Positions 47,999 through 57,984 of a DNA stretch of 64,000 bases are shown here, in pieces. The translations under genes and the position numbers were made by a program. Each line of letters starts with the position of its first letter. The stretch's first letter is position 1. Source of the DNA: Candidatus Mycobacterium methanotrophicum (lineage in GTDB: Bacteria > Actinomycetota > Actinomycetes > Mycobacteriales > Mycobacteriaceae); NCBI RefSeq assembly GCF_023515995.1, contig NZ_CP097320.1, forward strand, positions 3,100,001 through 3,164,000, given 5' to 3'. The notes beneath the pieces are model-generated. The model saw nothing but the letters and a program-made list of their open reading frames with translations, made no database searches and had not been told where the DNA came from.

Positions 47999-48012
47999 TA
48001 GAACTCGTTCCA
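47999..48012. promoter_or_regulatory. KstR-type operator upstream of the SDR gene
   Basis: TAGAACTCGTTCCA fits the published KstR consensus TNNAACNNGTTNNA at every fixed position. It lies 33 bp upstream of the SDR start codon. KstR is the TetR-family repressor of cholesterol catabolism in mycobacteria, released by 3-oxo-cholestenoyl-CoA-type inducers. Confidence 0.72.
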
Positions 48013-48127
48013 TCGTGGGCCGCGCGGACGCCCTCAGAAACGACCCGACGGTGCGCGTCGCGAGCACGCCATAACGAGGCGATCTAACCGATCCAGATGG
48101 TCACAGCTCGCCAATCCCGTACTAAAC

Positions 48128-48141
48128 TAGAACACGTTCCA
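48128..48141. promoter_or_regulatory. KstR-type operator upstream of the nitronate monooxygenase gene
   Basis: TAGAACACGTTCCA is a second exact match to TNNAACNNGTTNNA. It lies 44 bp upstream of the ATG at 48186. It differs from the first box only at one base (A for T in the spacer). I recall Rv1894c, the apparent orthologue of the downstream gene, as a KstR regulon member. Confidence 0.78.
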
Positions 48142-48185
48142 GTTAGTCCACGGCGGCCAGCAAGCAGACCAGTAAGGAATCAGGT

Positions 48186-49316
48186 ATGCACACTCCCATC
48201 TGCGACGAGCTCGGCACCGAGTTTCCGATTTTCGCGTTCACACACTGCCGCGATGTCGTCGTCGCGGTGAGCAAGGCCGGTGGTTTCGGCGTACTGGGGG
48301 CGGTCGGCTTCACCCCCGAGCAGCTCGAGACCGAACTCAAATGGATCGACGAGAACATCGGCGATCACCCGTACGGGGTCGACATCGTCATCCCGAATAA
48401 ATACGTGGGCATGGACTCACACCTGTCCGCCGAGGAGCTAGCCGAAACGCTGCGCAAGATGGTGCCCCAGGAGCACCTAGACTTCGCCAAGAAGATCCTC
48501 GCCGATCACGGTGTCCCCGTCGAGAACGCCGACGTGGATACCCTGCAGCTGCTCGGGTGGACCGAAGCGACAGCCACTCCCCAGGTCGAGGTGGCACTCA
48601 AGCACCCGAAGGTGAAGACGATCGCGAACGCGCTCGGCTCCCCGCCGGCCGACATGATCAAGCACGTCCACGAAGCCGGACTCAAGGTGGCAGCGCTGTG
48701 CGCCTCCCCCTCACAAGCTCGCAAACACGCCGACGCCGGCGTCGACATCATCATCGCGCAGGGCGGCGAGGCCGGCGGGCACTGCGGCGAGGTGGGCTCG
48801 ATGGTGTTGTGGCCGCAGGTCGTCAAGGAAGTCGCGCCGGTACCGGTGCTGGCGGCGGGCGGCATTGGCAGCGGCGAGCAGATCGCGGCGGCACTGGCAC
48901 TCGGCGCCCAAGGGGCGTGGACCGGATCGCAGTGGTTGATGGTCGAGGAAGCCTCCAACACCCCGGTTCAGCAAGCGGCATACGCCAAGGCGAGCAGCCG
49001 CGACACCGTTCGCAGCCGTTCGTTCACCGGCAAGCCGGCGCGGATGCTGCGCAACGACTGGACCGACGCGTGGGAGGACCCGGAAAACCCGAAGCCGCTC
49101 GGCATGCCATTGCAGTACATGGTTTCCGGCATGGCGGTGCGGGCCACGAACAAATACCCGAACGAGACGGTCGACGTCGCGTTCAATCCGGTCGGTCAGG
49201 TCGTTGGACAGTTCGCCAAGGTGGAGAAGACCGCTGCGGTCATCGAACGCTGGGTGCAGGAACACCTGGAAGCGACGAACCGGTTAGACGAGCTCAACGA
49301 GGCCACCACCGTTTGA
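48186..49316 (+). CDS. Nitronate monooxygenase / 2-nitropropane dioxygenase-like FMN protein (Rv1894c-like)
   Basis: The 376-residue product has the FMN barrel of the family: VVAVSKAGGFGVLGAVGFTPE, then VDIIIAQGGEAGGHCGEVGSM with the conserved His, and VLAAGGIGSGEQIAAALALG for the phosphate. Family enzymes oxidise nitronates, but many members have unknown substrates and the KstR box suggests a sterol-related one. Length equals Rv1894c as I recall it. A decayed paralogue is at 33660. The gene is intact with an ATG start. Confidence 0.88.
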   Translation: MHTPICDELGTEFPIFAFTHCRDVVVAVSKAGGFGVLGAVGFTPEQLETELKWIDENIGDHPYGVDIVIPNKYVGMDSHLSAEELAETLRKMVPQEHLDFAKKILADHGVPVENADVDTLQLLGWTEATATPQVEVALKHPKVKTIANALGSPPADMIKHVHEAGLKVAALCASPSQARKHADAGVDIIIAQGGEAGGHCGEVGSMVLWPQVVKEVAPVPVLAAGGIGSGEQIAAALALGAQGAWTGSQWLMVEEASNTPVQQAAYAKASSRDTVRSRSFTGKPARMLRNDWTDAWEDPENPKPLGMPLQYMVSGMAVRATNKYPNETVDVAFNPVGQVVGQFAKVEKTAAVIERWVQEHLEATNRLDELNEATTV

Positions 49317-49336
49317 CGAACGGCTCTGCGCCGGGA

Positions 49337-49555
49337 TTACTCGTCGTCGGCGGGCGTGCCGGTGAAAACCTCTTTGGCCCTGTCGATGGCGTAGGTGGCG
49401 ATGTCGAGTGAGTTGTGCACGATGTCGCCGGCGCCGCCGGCGATGTCGCCCTTGATCATGTGGCCGGCATCTTCGACGATGTCCGACGATCGCTCAACGG
49501 CGTTCGCCACGATGTCTTTGGCGGCGTCGATCGCGTCCCTGGCGTTGAAGCCCAT
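49337..49555 (-). CDS. Small helical protein (Rv1893-like)
   Basis: The 72-residue protein, the same length as Rv1893, consists of amphipathic helix with regular Ala/Asp spacing (ARDAIDAAKDIVANAVERSS, then IVHNSLDIATYAIDRAKEVF). There is no signal peptide. It may coat a membrane or form a coiled bundle; the function is unknown. It lies just downstream of the Rv1891-like gene on the same strand, as in M. tuberculosis except that the Rv1892 gene between them is missing here. Confidence 0.75.
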   Translation of the reverse strand: MGFNARDAIDAAKDIVANAVERSSDIVEDAGHMIKGDIAGGAGDIVHNSLDIATYAIDRAKEVFTGTPADDE

Positions 49556-49576
49556 TGCAGTCTCCCTGTTGTCTCG

Positions 49577-49985
49577 TCAGCCGGCGACGCCCGTGTCCGA
49601 CGGGAAACCGCCACCGGTCAGCTGCCCAACCTGGCAGCCGTGTTCCGTGCACAGCATAGGAAGCCCGTCCCGCGTCTGCGCGGCCGACCCGCGCGGATTT
49701 TGACATGGTGCACCGACCTGCTGAACCCCGTTGAGGGGGTAGCAGATCACCCCGTACCCCGGTTGCGCTGCCGGGTACTGGTTGATGATACGGTGGCACG
49801 CCTCGGCCTGCCCGCCCGGCTTGCGCCCGAAGATGAACCGCTCATAGTTGCCGCACGGCGCGCCCAGCGACGCGTTGCAGTCGCTGGCACGTCCCGTCGT
49901 AGTTGCCGGGGTCGGCGGCGGAGGCCGGTGCCAGGCTGACAGCTGTACCCGTGATCGCAGCGGTGACGAACAGTTCGCGAATCAT
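49577..49985 (-). pseudogene. Secreted protein gene (Rv1891-like), one frameshift
   Basis: ATG 49985 encodes a signal peptide (FVTAAITGTAVSLAPASA) and ADPGNYDGTCQ, then a frame change is needed. The next frame gives DCNASLGAPCGNYERFIFG, ACHRIINQYPAAQPGYGVICY and LCTEHGCQVGQLTGGGFPSD, with a stop at 49577. The restored protein has about 135 residues and eight Cys in the mature part. One extra base near 49880 is enough to explain the break. Without repair the product stops after 44 residues. Confidence 0.75.
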
Positions 49986-50207
49986 GCGGCAAGCATAGCC
50001 AGCGCGGCCTGGGCCGCAAGGCTGTTTGGCGCGGCGGTATGCAGCGGGCCCGCTAGCGGTCAGCGGGCCGGTAAGTGCAGATCAGGACGCCGGTGGCGAC
50101 CGGCGTTGCCGACCCGAGCTCGAGCGCACGGGCCAAGTCGTCGTCGGGAAATAACCGCTTTACATGGTGTTACGGTCGAAGTACGGCATCGACCATCACG
50201 TTCCATC

Positions 50208-50816
50208 TCCGCGGTCAATGCCGACGCCGAACATCCCGCTGAAGACCTCGTGACAAAGCTGATCGAGGCTGACATCGACGGGCTTTTTCGTGATTCTGCT
50301 GGCGGTGGCCGGCAACGAGACCACCCGCAACTCCATCACCCAGGGCATGATGGCGTTCACCGACTTTCCCGATCAGTGGGAGCTGTACAAAAGGGAGCGT
50401 CCCGCAACCTCGGCCGACGAGATCGTCCGCTGGGCCACCCCGGTCACGTCGTTTCAGCGGACCGCCCTGCAGGACTACGAGCTGTCCGGCGTGCAGATCA
50501 AGAAAAGTCAGCGAGTGGTGATGGTGTACCGCTCGGCCAATTTCGACGAGGATGTCTTCGACGACCCGTTCACGTTCAACACCTTGCGTGATCCCAACCC
50601 GCACGTGGGATTTGGCGGCACCGGAGCGCACTACTGCATCGGGGCCAACTTGGCGCGCGTGACGATCGACTTGATGTTCAACGCGATCGCCGACGGAATT
50701 CCTGATCTGGAATCGATCGGCAAACCCGGCGGCTGCGGTCGGGTTGGCTCAATGGCATCAAGCACCGGCAGGTCGACTACCACACCAACGGGGCGAAAAG
50801 CGCTGTCGCGCATTAG
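50208..50816 (+). pseudogene. CYP125-like steroid C26-monooxygenase, C-terminal half only
   Basis: The remnant begins NADAEHPAEDLVTKLIEADID. It then shifts frame near 50280 to VILLAVAGNETTRNSITQGMM, with the I-helix AGNETT. It keeps the ExxR motif in DEIVRWATP and the haem loop FGGTGAHYCIGANLAR. Near 50735 a second shift leads to SGWLNGIKHRQVDYHTNG and the native-like end at 50816. The first half of the P450 is missing. The match to CYP125, which starts cholesterol side-chain oxidation, is strong in the I-helix and haem regions. CYP142 is less similar to me. Confidence 0.8.
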
Positions 50817-50826
50817 CCTCAATCGC

Positions 50827-51676
50827 ATGGCTACGCATCGAGCTGTTCAGGTAAAGTCCGCCGGAGCTCCGTTAGAACTGGTCGATGTCGAAACGACGCC
50901 GCAGGCCGCGATGAAGCACGGCTGACGGTCAGCGCATGTGGGATCTGCGGCACCGACGCACGTTTTGTCTCGGGCGGCTTTCCGGGCATGACGTGGCCGT
51001 TGACTCCCGGGCACGAAATCGCCGGAACGATCGCCGAGCTGGGTGCGGGTGTCGAGGGTTTCGCGGTCGGCGATCGCGCCGCGGTCGAGTGGTTCGGCGG
51101 CTGCTGCTACCACTGCGATCAGTGCCGAAAAGGCCACTTTATTCATTGCGAGAACGGCAAGGTCCCGAGTTACCAATATCCGGGCGGATATGCGGAGTCG
51201 GTGATTGTCCCAGGCAGCGCACTGGCCCGGATACCGGCAGAGCTTTCCGATGCAGAAGCCGCGCCAATGGGCTGCGCCGGCGTCACCACCTACAACGCCT
51301 TGCGCCACACGAAAGCGTTGCCCGGCGACCGCGTCGCCGTCCTCGGTGTCGGCGGGCTCGGCCACCTCGGGGTGCAGTTCGCCCGGGCGATGCCATGGCC
51401 GCAACGGTCGGCGGGATATCACCACAGGGTGAGCTCGTCGCCATCGGCGTCACGCCTGAACCGTCGCCGATCAGTCCCCTTCAGCTCATCACCCCGGGAA
51501 TCAGCATCGTCGGCCATCCCTCCGGTACCGCGAAAGACGTCGAAGGCACCATGGATTTCGCGGTGCTGTCCGGTGTTCGGGCCTGGATCGAGGAGCTACC
51601 GCTGTCAAAGGCCTCCGAAGGCTATGCGATATTGGAGCAGGGCCGAGCACACTACCGCACCGTTTTGACGATGTGA
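50827..51676 (+). pseudogene. Zinc-dependent alcohol dehydrogenase, frameshifted with internal deletion
   Basis: ATG 50827 gives THRAVQVKSAGAPLELVDVET and a TGA at 50923. A shift near 50920 continues as LTVSACGICGTDARFVSGGF, PLTPGHEIAGTIAELGAG with the zinc-binding Cys and GHE, and CCYHCDQCRKGHFIHC for the structural zinc. VAVLGVGGLGHLGVQFARAM starts the NAD fold, but about 60 codons are then missing near 51390. Another frame resumes with AATVGGISPQGELVAIGVT and runs to 51676. It is a dead gene. The sequence between the fragments is preserved well, so decay is recent. Confidence 0.78.
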
Positions 51677-51688
51677 CACAGTCGGTCG

Positions 51689-52234
51689 GTGACCGGCCCA
51701 TGGACTATTGATGCATCTGACGGTGAGTTGTTGGTTCACACCGGTGTCGCCGGCCGGGCACCGAAGATGGGTCACCGGCTCACCATCGTGATGCGACGCT
51801 GGCGGGCCACGGTGAAGTGGTCAGATGATGCACCCGTGGCGGCCACGCTCACAGTTGACGTCGATTCGCTCGACGTTTTGCGGGGCGAAGGCGGCCTGAC
51901 GCCATTGTCCGGTCCGGAGAAGATCCTGGTGCGGTCCAACGCATTACGACAGCTGGATGCCGGACGTTTTCCCAAGATCTGCTTCGAGGCCGATAGCATC
52001 GACCACAGCCAGGACGGTTATCGGCTGGCCGGTACGCTGCAAATCCACGGAAAGACCCGACCATACGTAATCGACTTGGGCACTGAGGATCTCGGCGATA
52101 CCTGGCGGCTGTCCGCGCAGGCCGTCGTACGCCAATCCGAATTCGGGGTCAAGCCGTATTCGTTGTTGATGGGCTCGCTGAAAGTCGCGGACGACGTCAC
52201 CGTCTCGTTCACAGCCCAACATGGAAGGAAGTAA
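51689..52234 (+). CDS. YceI family protein
   Basis: The 181-residue product has the YceI lipocalin-like barrel: WTIDASDGELLVHTG, TVDVDSLDVLRGEGG, then GRFPKICFEADSI and LQIHGKTRPYVIDL. YceI proteins bind long-chain polyprenoid or amphipathic lipids. No signal peptide is seen, so this one is probably cytoplasmic. GTG start. The next gene begins 2 bp after its stop, so they form an operon with the LLM oxidoreductase. Confidence 0.83.
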   Translation: MTGPWTIDASDGELLVHTGVAGRAPKMGHRLTIVMRRWRATVKWSDDAPVAATLTVDVDSLDVLRGEGGLTPLSGPEKILVRSNALRQLDAGRFPKICFEADSIDHSQDGYRLAGTLQIHGKTRPYVIDLGTEDLGDTWRLSAQAVVRQSEFGVKPYSLLMGSLKVADDVTVSFTAQHGRK

Positions 52235-52236
52235 AG

Positions 52237-53109
52237 ATGCGGATCGGAGTCGTGTTCCCGCAGACCGAGATTGGCGCGGACGCGGGCGCGGTGCGCGCGT
52301 ACGCCGAGCATGTCGAAGGGCTTGGATTTGCCCACCTACTTGCCTACGACCACGTCGTCGGCGCCGATCCGTTGGTACACGTCGGTTGGGACGGGCTTTA
52401 TGACCGGTACGACACCTTCCATGAGCCGCTGGTGACGTTCGGCTACCTCGCCGCGGTCACCACCTCACTGGAACTGGTGACCGGCATCGTGATCCTGCCG
52501 CAGCGACAAGCCGTTCTGGTTGCCAAGCAGGCGGCCGAGGTGGACCTGCTCAGCGGTGGCCGGCTACGCCTGGGCGTGGGCATTGGCTGGAACGCGGTCG
52601 AATACGAGGCGCTGGGCGAAGACTTTTCGAACCGCGGCAAGCGCAGCGAAGAGCAGGTGGACCTGTTGCGCAAGCTGTGGACCGAACAGAGTGTCACCTA
52701 CCACGGCACGTATCACCGGGTGACCGGAGCCGGACTGGCGCCGCTGCCCGTACAGCGGCCGATTCCAGTGTGGTTCGGGGCGGCTTCGCCACGCGCGTGC
52801 CGGCGCGCCGGTCGCCTCGGCGACGGCTGGTTTCCCATGGTGGGCCCGGGCCCGAAACTCGACCAGGCGCTGCAAGACGTAGCGCAAGGCGCGGCGGAGG
52901 CCGGCCGTGACCCCGCCCAAATCGCCATGGAGGGCCGGGTCTCCTGGAATGGCAATGCCGACGACCTCGCCGACGGTCTTCGGGTATGGGCCGATGCCGG
53001 CGCGTCGCATGTTTCGATCAACACGATGAAGGCTGGGCTGGCGTCGGTCGACGACCACCTTGCCGCGTTGAGCACCGCAGCCGAAATCGCCCAAGCTTTC
53101 GCGGGTTAG
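52237..53109 (+). CDS. LLM-class F420-dependent oxidoreductase
   Basis: The 290-residue product is a luciferase-like TIM barrel: RIGVVFPQTEIGADAGAVRA, HLLAYDHVVGADP, ELVTGIVILPQRQAVLVAKQA and GRLRLGVGIGWNAVEYEALG. The pattern is that of actinobacterial F420-dependent enzymes (TIGR03619-like). Ligand cofactor F420 is inferred from the family. A good GGAAG ribosome site lies at the end of the YceI gene. Substrate unknown. Confidence 0.85.
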   Translation: MRIGVVFPQTEIGADAGAVRAYAEHVEGLGFAHLLAYDHVVGADPLVHVGWDGLYDRYDTFHEPLVTFGYLAAVTTSLELVTGIVILPQRQAVLVAKQAAEVDLLSGGRLRLGVGIGWNAVEYEALGEDFSNRGKRSEEQVDLLRKLWTEQSVTYHGTYHRVTGAGLAPLPVQRPIPVWFGAASPRACRRAGRLGDGWFPMVGPGPKLDQALQDVAQGAAEAGRDPAQIAMEGRVSWNGNADDLADGLRVWADAGASHVSINTMKAGLASVDDHLAALSTAAEIAQAFAG

Positions 53110-53112
53110 TGA

Positions 53113-54318
53113 CTATGGCGGTGGCGCGCCCGCATTAGGCGGCGGGCCTTGCGCCGGAGCCGGCTGGTCTGGCGATGGGTTCTGCTGACCGTGCAGGCGC
53201 TCAAGCAGCTTGGTGAGCAGTGGATGTAGATCGGGTGGCGGAGGGACAGGAGCGACCGGCTCTGGCGGCGGTGGCGGCGGAATCGGTGCGGCGGCTGGGA
53301 GTTCGGCAGACGGTTCGTCGGAAGCCACGATCTGCGGCTGGGCAGCTGCAGGGGCTTCGACCGGCGCCGGCGCCGGTCGCGCAGCGGGCGCCTCGACGGC
53401 CGCCGGCCGCGGAGCCGGAGCTTGTGCGACGCGATGAGTCGCGGCCTTGTGCACCGCATGCCGGACCGGTCCGGTAGGGCGGTCGGGAACCAGGCTCGGG
53501 CCGAGAGCAAATGACAGCGATGCGACGAACGTGACCGCACCGGCGATGAGCATCGTCATCGCCGGTGCGGTCGCGTTTTGCCGCGAGCGTCGCCGCTCCT
53601 CCTGCTCGCCGCCGGCGGTCTCGGCCATCTCAGTGTGGGTGAATCCGATGCTCTCGGCCGACGCGAGAGCAGCCCCACGCGCCAGCGCCAGCTGCGCGCC
53701 GGTCTGCGTAATGACCGGCACCGGCACCGCTTTCTCCAGCCGCCACGCCAGCGCCTCGAGGTCCTCATCGGGACCGACGATCACGATCCCGCCCGGTTGC
53801 CATGAACTCCGGTCGAAAAGCGCGGTCAGCCATCCGACCAGTCGACCCGCGCCGCCGGTCAGCGCCTTGGTGGCCGTCTGTGGCTCGGCGTCGCGCGTGT
53901 CGACCATAACGACAATCGTCGAATCGCCGTCCAGTACGCAGACGGCGGCCTTGTCGTAGCCGACGACAGGCGCGATCGCCCGCGCCAACATCTCACAAGC
54001 CTGCTGCAGCCGAATTGGAACAACATTGTCGAAGCCGGCGTCGGTCAGCGACTCCAGCAGCAGTGCAGCCTCCGCGGCCGCCTCGTCGCACCAGGTGACA
54101 GCGATTTCATGAAGGCGGTGGTCATAGTTGATCGCCGTGGCTTGAGCGTCGAACACGGCGGCTGTCGTCTGCGCTGAGGTGTTAACCGCGCGCACCCCGC
54201 CGCCAGGAGCTACTTGGAAATCGTCGTGATCAAGGATGGAGCCGTCGGCGTCGCGGCCTTCCACCAGGACCCAGCCGACTGACGTGGATGTCAGCGACAG
54301 CCCAACTACCGTGTCCAA
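53113..54318 (-). CDS. DUF7159 mycobacterial protein (Rv1887-like)
   Basis: The 401-residue protein begins DTVVGLSLTSTSVGWVLVEGR, an actin-like ATPase-style N-terminal pattern typical of mycobacterial DUF7159 proteins. A globular part (to about 240) is followed by one membrane helix (about 255-275, APAMTMLIAGAVTFVASLSFA) and a long Pro/Ala-rich C-terminal tail ending in PPP, probably outside the cell. The function is unknown. It lies divergent from the fbpB gene, as Rv1887 does from Rv1886c. Confidence 0.78.
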   Translation of the reverse strand: MDTVVGLSLTSTSVGWVLVEGRDADGSILDHDDFQVAPGGGVRAVNTSAQTTAAVFDAQATAINYDHRLHEIAVTWCDEAAAEAALLLESLTDAGFDNVVPIRLQQACEMLARAIAPVVGYDKAAVCVLDGDSTIVVMVDTRDAEPQTATKALTGGAGRLVGWLTALFDRSSWQPGGIVIVGPDEDLEALAWRLEKAVPVPVITQTGAQLALARGAALASAESIGFTHTEMAETAGGEQEERRRSRQNATAPAMTMLIAGAVTFVASLSFALGPSLVPDRPTGPVRHAVHKAATHRVAQAPAPRPAAVEAPAARPAPAPVEAPAAAQPQIVASDEPSAELPAAAPIPPPPPPEPVAPVPPPPDLHPLLTKLLERLHGQQNPSPDQPAPAQGPPPNAGAPPP

Positions 54319-55712
<1,394 letters not shown>

Positions 55713-55732
55713 CACCCCTGTGAGGCGGCGAG

Positions 55733-55939
55733 TCAGCCACCCAGGGCGGCCAGCAGCTCCTTGATCCGGGCCACCTCGTCATCCGTCGGGATTTGGTCGG
55801 CTTCGATGGCGTCAAGAAGCTCGGCCGTAAGCCCTGCACCATTGGCGGTTTCCTGCGCCGACAGCCTGGCGCCGTCACGGCCGAGGGTGGCCGAGCGGAT
55901 GGTCTCACCATCCAGACTGCGGGACCGGCGAAACTTCAC
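55733..55939 (-). CDS. Small hypothetical protein, divergent from the resolvase
   Basis: From the GTG at 55939 the 68-residue product begins VKFRRSRSLDGETIRSATLGR and ends DEVARIKELLAALGG, with a helical C-terminal half. No family is recognised. The start is uncertain; the frame is open to 56008, where it would overlap the recombinase. It may be an accessory of the recombinase or a remnant of a transposon gene. Confidence 0.4.
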   Translation of the reverse strand: MKFRRSRSLDGETIRSATLGRDGARLSAQETANGAGLTAELLDAIEADQIPTDDEVARIKELLAALGG

Positions 55940-55972
55940 CCACCCGAACTTAGGTAAGCATGTTCCAAAATA

Positions 55973-56000
55973 ACCGTACGCTGGCGACTTCCGGTACGGT
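55973..56000. repeat. Short inverted repeat in front of the serine recombinase
   Basis: ACCGTAC at 55973-55979 and GTACGGT at 55994-56000 form an inverted pair 14 bp apart, immediately before the ATG at 56007. It could be a half-site pair for the recombinase (res-like) or an operator. Seven-base arms are weak evidence alone. Confidence 0.35.
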
Positions 56001-56006
56001 ATCGGC

Positions 56007-56741
56007 ATGGGAACCGGTCAGGAACGCCCACTACGCGGACTCGAACTCGGTTACTGCCGGGTGTCTACGACCAAGCAGAGCCTCGAACGCCAGCTCGACG
56101 CACTCACTGCCGCCGGCATCCCCGCCTCGCGGATCTACAGCGACAAGAAGACCGGCCGTACCGTCGATCGGCCCGGGCTGACGAAGCTGCTCGGCTACGC
56201 CCGCGAGGGCGACACCATCGTGGTGCACACTCTGGACCGGCTGGGCCGCAATCTGCGCGAGGTCCTGAACCTCGTCCACGATCTCGCGGGGAAGGGCATC
56301 GGGGTGCGGTCACTGGGCGACCCGCTGCCGATCGACACCAGCGACGACGGCATGGGCCGCATTGCGTTTCTGCTGCTCGCGCTGTTCGCGGAAATGGAAC
56401 GCACCTATACCGCCGAACGCGCCGCCCACGCTCGCGCCGTCGCCGAAGCCGCCGGCCGCCGCGTCGGCCGGCCCGCCGCCCACCCCGCCGACAAGATCGA
56501 CTACGCCAAACTCCTTCGCCAGCAAGGCAACAGCCTCGGCCAGATCGCCACCAAGACAGGCATCCCCAAAACCTCGCTGCACCGCTACCTGGCGGCGGAT
56601 CTTCCGAATGCGGACAAGAGCCACACCAAATTCCCTAACCCCCTCCGGCCCAACGCAATACCTTCCGGATCGGATGCGGTTAGTCGGAGCCCACATCGCA
56701 GCGCCGATCAGGCTCGGCGCCTGTTCGTCCGTCAGGCATAG
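56007..56741 (+). CDS. Small serine recombinase/resolvase
   Basis: The 244-residue product has the resolvase catalytic domain: [20 protein letters not shown] with the catalytic Ser, [19 protein letters not shown], then [19 protein letters not shown] with catalytic Arg residues, and [17 protein letters not shown] helix-turn-helix region follows ([20 protein letters not shown]). The C-terminal about 45 residues look unrelated to the family, so the 3' end may be altered. It lies between fbpB and a DinB-like gene with no recognised transposase nearby. Confidence 0.85.
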   Translation: MGTGQERPLRGLELGYCRVSTTKQSLERQLDALTAAGIPASRIYSDKKTGRTVDRPGLTKLLGYAREGDTIVVHTLDRLGRNLREVLNLVHDLAGKGIGVRSLGDPLPIDTSDDGMGRIAFLLLALFAEMERTYTAERAAHARAVAEAAGRRVGRPAAHPADKIDYAKLLRQQGNSLGQIATKTGIPKTSLHRYLAADLPNADKSHTKFPNPLRPNAIPSGSDAVSRSPHRSADQARRLFVRQA

Positions 56742-56837
56742 CCAGTCGACCAGAGTCGACGAGCCGGTAGGGCGTGCGTCGAGCCAGCGATCGACCGAGC
56801 AGCAGCGCGAGTCGCGCAGGGTTCTGCGACGGTTGGA

Positions 56838-57602
56838 TCACTCCAACAGATCGTTGGTCGGCGGTCGAATGATGGCTGTGCTGAAGACCGGCAACAGGTT
56901 GGCGGCGTCCCCGCGCCAGGGCAGCGCCAGGATCTGGCCGTTGCTTCGTCGCCCCCCGAAGGTGCGCAGAGCCTCAAAATCACTAAGGTTAAGTGTGATT
57001 CGAGCAGGTGCCATAGTGGGATCACCGAGCTGCACCGTCCCTACGGTCGGCGTGGTCAACCGAAGTGCAGGCCTCTCAGTTCGCCGAATGAACCGGTCGA
57101 ACATCGTCATGAGAAAACCGGCAGCCACCACAAAGACTGGATCCTCCGCGCGTAGCCCGGGTTCTCCTATTGCACCGCGAATGTCGTGCTCATGAGTAAG
57201 CACATCAAAAACTGCCTGCGCGCCAAAGATTTTCGGGCTCTGCTCGAAGAGATCCGCGACCGCGCCAGTATTCTCGGCCCAGATGGCAAGCAATTCATCG
57301 AGGCTACAGTCGGCTAAACGGGTCAGTTGGGCGCGGGTCCACTCATCGGTTCCCGCACCATCAAGGTTCAGCGAAATCAGGTCCTCAGCGCTACCGGCCA
57401 GGTGGCTCACCGTTTGACGAACTGACCATTCCGGGCAGGCGGGCACGGTCAGATCACCGAGATCGGTGCGGCCGCGAATCAGCGCATCGACACGCTGTTG
57501 CACAGTCCGGTACCCGATAGCGGCCTCAGCTCCCGTGCATAGCTGAGGCCGTAATCGACAGCCCTCGTTGCTCTCGTCATCTGCACTCATTTCGTCGGAC
57601 AC
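56838..57602 (-). CDS. Maleylpyruvate isomerase/DinB-like (TIGR03083) protein
   Basis: The 254-residue product has the actinobacterial mycothiol-dependent isomerase pattern: TVPACPEWSVRQTVSHLAGSA, with the metal-binding His of the DinB fold, then VFDVLTHEHDIRGAIGEPG with further ligands. Family members use mycothiol in isomerase or S-transferase reactions; the substrate here is unknown. The first 25 residues look poorly conserved, so an internal start is possible. Confidence 0.75.
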   Translation of the reverse strand: MSDEMSADDESNEGCRLRPQLCTGAEAAIGYRTVQQRVDALIRGRTDLGDLTVPACPEWSVRQTVSHLAGSAEDLISLNLDGAGTDEWTRAQLTRLADCSLDELLAIWAENTGAVADLFEQSPKIFGAQAVFDVLTHEHDIRGAIGEPGLRAEDPVFVVAAGFLMTMFDRFIRRTERPALRLTTPTVGTVQLGDPTMAPARITLNLSDFEALRTFGGRRSNGQILALPWRGDAANLLPVFSTAIIRPPTNDLLE

Positions 57603-57974
57603 AATCGGCCACCGTACTGCAATTCTTAAGAGGACTGTGAGGCAGAGGATCGCACGCGCACTGCCTCGCCACTCGGGGTCGTCCTAGCTAGCGCCACCCG
57701 TTCGCCGATTTCAGTTCCTCGGTGCGCCAAATAACGCTGAAGATTCCGCGCCGCTCAGCTCTGAACGTCACACGCGGTGTCTCATTTCTTGTCTCGCACC
57801 GCGTGTGTCGGATCTTCGCTGTCGGTGGGCAATGAGACAGTCATCGCCATCACCGCGATCCTGGGTGGCTATGTCAACTTGAGGTGGCCCCACTGTGACG
57901 GCGCAAATTGGCCCCACCTGAAATCTTCGTGGAGCGGTTTGGCGGACGTGGGCCACTGATCGCTGTTGGTGCGA
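57603..57974. other. Stretch without a gene, containing a possible IS end
   Basis: I see no supportable gene between the DinB-like gene and the ISL3 remnant. The only feature is the repeat at 57882-57919. No tRNA or terminator was evident. Confidence 0.6.
57882..57919. repeat. Possible IS21-type terminal repeat
   Basis: The 9-mer TGGCCCCAC occurs at 57885-57893 and 57909-57917. AGGTGG at 57882-57887 is inverted as CCACCT at 57914-57919. The pattern resembles the multiple TGGCCCCA-type repeats at the ends of mycobacterial IS21-family elements. No IS21 transposase is present. Confidence 0.35.
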
Positions 57975-57984
57975 GCCGAGCGCC

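Noticed and set aside
50060..50160. Minus-strand end FPDDDLARALELGSATPVATG as a gene fragment
   Set aside because: Reads like protein, but too short and without a family match that I can name.
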